From an uncultured Bacilli bacterium (GTDB taxonomy: Bacteria > Bacillota_I > Bacilli_A > RF39 > UBA660): 6,173 bases of DNA. The notes under the pieces were generated by a model. That model ran no database searches. It was given only the letters and a program-made list of their open reading frames with translations, and was not told the origin of the DNA. Location of the stretch: the NCBI GenBank assembly GCA_944331945.1, contig CALVJC010000107.1, positions 1 through 6,173 on the forward strand. The letters are read 5' to 3'. The translations under genes and the position numbers were made by a program. Shown here one piece after another: positions 4,974-6,173 of the stretch; position 1 is the stretch's first letter, and each line of letters begins with the position of its first letter.

Positions 4974-5633
4974 TTATTTCTCCTTTCCCTTCTCTTTCAT
5001 TTTTAATATATAAGAAATCAAAACGATGGAAACAATTAAAAAGATAAGAAAGAAAAGAGCATCAATAAAATAATAATCCATAGTATTCGGTGGAGTAACA
5101 TCATCTGGCTTTTCCGACACTTCAGTTTTAATATTAACGGATACATCATAAATATACTCATTACTCATATCATCAAGCAATGGAATCGAAACCAAAGATG
5201 GACTAGAAGAATAAATATAATCACCCAATTCTTTTCCATCCGTAACAATCAAATAAAGTCCCGGAGTTAAATCCGAAAAAGTAACTTTCCCCTCTTGATC
5301 CGTCATTAACTTATTCAAATAAGAAATTCCATTTTTCTCAATATAATGATAAAGCTCTTCGCTAGCTTCCTGCCAAAGAGAAGCATTGTCTATCTCAAGA
5401 GAAACCCCACTATTTTTCAGTTCATCTTTTAAGGTATAATTTCCATCTTCATCTACCGTAGCGACAGAATAAATAGAAATGCCAGTATTTCTTAATAAGA
5501 TATTATCATATTGATACTGACAAGTTAAAGATGACTCTCTTGTTAAATCAATTGGTGCCGCCTCTACCCTCATCACTCCGAAACAAAAAACACATAAGAA
5601 TATGGTCAACACCCTTCGCAATTTTCGCACCAT
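4974..5633 (-). CDS. Small single-domain minor pilin, atypical anchor
   Basis: This is the first gene of the operon, 219 aa. The ATG at 5633 is chosen over an in-frame TTG at 5636 because AAGGAGG (5645-5639) is 5 nt from the ATG but only 2 nt from the TTG. A signal peptide spans about 1-26 (ending VEAA). It is followed by a single pilin D1-type domain, about 30-170, recognisable by GISIYSVATVDEDGNYTL, a TDQEGKVTFSDLTPGLYLI turn, SPSLVSIPLLDD and YDVSVNIKTE. The latter is where other pilins carry their YPK lysine (K169 here). The tail has PPNTMD (about 181-186), a hydrophobic helix and KMKEKGKEK, which has the layout of a sorting signal without the LPxTG consensus. It may be a base or tip subunit handled by the class B sortase (inference). 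It is shorter than most pilins. Confidence 0.8.
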   Translation of the reverse strand: MVRKLRRVLTIFLCVFCFGVMRVEAAPIDLTRESSLTCQYQYDNILLRNTGISIYSVATVDEDGNYTLKDELKNSGVSLEIDNASLWQEASEELYHYIEKNGISYLNKLMTDQEGKVTFSDLTPGLYLIVTDGKELGDYIYSSSPSLVSIPLLDDMSNEYIYDVSVNIKTEVSEKPDDVTPPNTMDYYFIDALFFLIFLIVSIVLISYILKMKEKGKEK

Positions 5634-5651
5634 CAAATCCTCCTTAAAAAG

Positions 5652-5689
5652 CTAAAAACCTCTAAGTTTACTTCCTTAGAAACCTCTAC
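5652..5689 (-). promoter_or_regulatory. Repeat in the pilus operon leader
   Basis: On the minus strand AGAGGTTT-TAG occurs twice (within 5689-5675 and 5665-5652), about 24 bp apart. Together they create an inverted repeat TCTAAG / CTTAGA (5661-5666, 5675-5680) with an 8-nt loop. It lies between the promoter and the ribosome site, so it could be a regulator-binding site or an mRNA hairpin. Confidence 0.35.
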
Positions 5690-5702
5690 CCTTATTATTT
5701 AC

Positions 5703-5731
5703 AGTCTAACATAATTTTTTTGAAGATTCAA
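5703..5731 (-). promoter_or_regulatory. Promoter of the pilus operon
   Basis: On the minus strand, TTGAAT (5731-5726) and TAGACT (5708-5703) are separated by 17 bp, with an extended -10 TG just upstream (TGTTAGACT). The expected start near 5696 leaves a leader of about 60 nt. It is the only convincing promoter ahead of the four tightly packed genes. Confidence 0.5.
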
Positions 5732-5737
5732 TAGAGG

Positions 5738-5823
5738 AAAATAAAAAAGCAGGATAAAAACATGAAGAAAATTATGAACAGCAGAGAAAGTCTTATACCG
5801 AAAAGCTTTCCTGCTATTATTTT
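5738..5823. other. Alternative nested inverted repeats
   Basis: CCTGCT at 5810-5815 can pair with two partners. One is AGCAGGA at 5748-5754 (extended by AAAATAA 5738-5744 / TTATTTT 5817-5823). The other is AGCAG-A-GAAAG at 5780-5790, paired with CTTTCCTGCT 5806-5815. The folds are exclusive. Read on the minus strand the outer stem ends TCCTGCTTTTTT, like an intrinsic terminator. The segment may instead be the end region of the ISAs1-like element whose transposase starts at 5883; the other end is outside the window. Confidence 0.4.
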
Positions 5824-5838
5824 ACTAAAAATTTGATT

Positions 5839-5866
5839 TTGAATTAACTTATGGTACTCTTATATA
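5839..5866 (+). promoter_or_regulatory. Promoter of the divergent transposase
   Basis: TTGAAT (5839-5844) and TATATA (5861-5866) have 16-bp spacing; a -10 shifted by 2 bp is equally possible. It is followed closely by the ribosome site GAGGG (5871-5875), which sits 7 nt before the ATG. Confidence 0.4.
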
Positions 5867-5882
5867 TAAAGAGGGATGAAAA

Positions 5883-6173
5883 ATGGCTAAACCAAGTAAA
5901 AAAAGATTCGAGTTAGATATAAGAGAACTTAATTATATAAAAAAACAATTAGGTATTACAAAAATAGAAGATGTAGATAAAGCAGCAATAAAAAGATTAA
6001 AAGAGAATCTAAAAACATTAAAAGATAGTAGAATAAAGAAAAAAACAAAATTTAAAATATGGGATATTATCGTGTGTACTATTTTAGCGGTCTTGTTTAA
6101 TGCGAATGACTGGGAAGATGTACATGATTTCGTAGAAAACCATTATAAGTGGTTAAAAGAATTCTTACTAATG
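5883..6173 (+). CDS. ISAs1-family-like transposase, N-terminal part
   Basis: The frame is open from the ATG at 5883 to the last base of the window (97 codons) and is cut by the window edge, not visibly broken. The ribosome site is GAGGG 7 nt upstream. Residues about 60-97 (WDIIVCTILAVLFNANDWEDVHDF, then WLKEFLLM) match the conserved N-terminal block of ISAs1 / H-repeat transposases (the DDE_Tnp_1-associated region), where the family reads approximately ILLIALCAVLAGADDWEEI. The first 57 residues are very Lys-rich and charged, probably helical, and longer than the usual lead-in of this family. The DDE residues lie beyond the window. It is divergent from the pilus operon. Its IS left end has not been located; it may lie near 5738-5760. 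Confidence 0.75.
   Translation, partial: MAKPSKKRFELDIRELNYIKKQLGITKIEDVDKAAIKRLKENLKTLKDSRIKKKTKFKIWDIIVCTILAVLFNANDWEDVHDFVENHYKWLKEFLLM

Overview
The window is AT-rich throughout. It uses TGG for Trp, TAA/TAG stops and strong AGGAGG-type ribosome sites, and it carries a sortase-assembled pilus locus. This points to a low-GC Gram-positive bacterium (Bacillota or a close relative, probably an uncultured gut or host-associated lineage). I cannot name the species.

Layout. (1) Positions 1-1745 hold what looks like a complete insertion sequence of the IS1202/ISNCY type. It has 25-bp terminal inverted repeats (TGTGA...TCACA), three copies of a 15-20 bp site at each end, and one intact 440-aa DDE transposase on the minus strand. 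Behind the transposase, on the plus strand, is a promoter / folded segment / terminator cassette that looks like a ~100-nt small RNA gene. (2) Positions 1774-5633 hold a four-gene, minus-strand, tightly coupled pilus operon. In transcription order it encodes a small single-domain pilin with an atypical anchor, a three-domain LPSTG backbone pilin, a class C (pilin-polymerising) sortase and a class B sortase. (3) Positions 5634-5882 hold the operon promoter and leader, an unusual set of alternative stems, and the promoter of a divergent gene. (4) Positions 5883-6173 hold the start of an ISAs1-family-like transposase that runs out of the window, so the pilus operon lies between two unrelated insertion sequences.

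How the parts work together. The class C sortase should polymerise the LPSTG pilin, and the class B sortase probably anchors the fibre or attaches the small pilin (inference). The IS1202-like element sits 28 bp downstream of the class B sortase stop codon in the same orientation, with no visible terminator between them, so pilus transcripts may run into it. The element appears protected. Its transposase promoter starts transcription inside a 10-bp inverted repeat, so native mRNA lacks the upstream arm, whereas read-through mRNA can fold and bury the transposase ribosome site.

The most interesting item is the putative IS-borne small RNA at 148-246. Its predicted start coincides with the first base of a 10-bp closing stem, and it ends in an intrinsic terminator. 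I do not recognise it as a known family.
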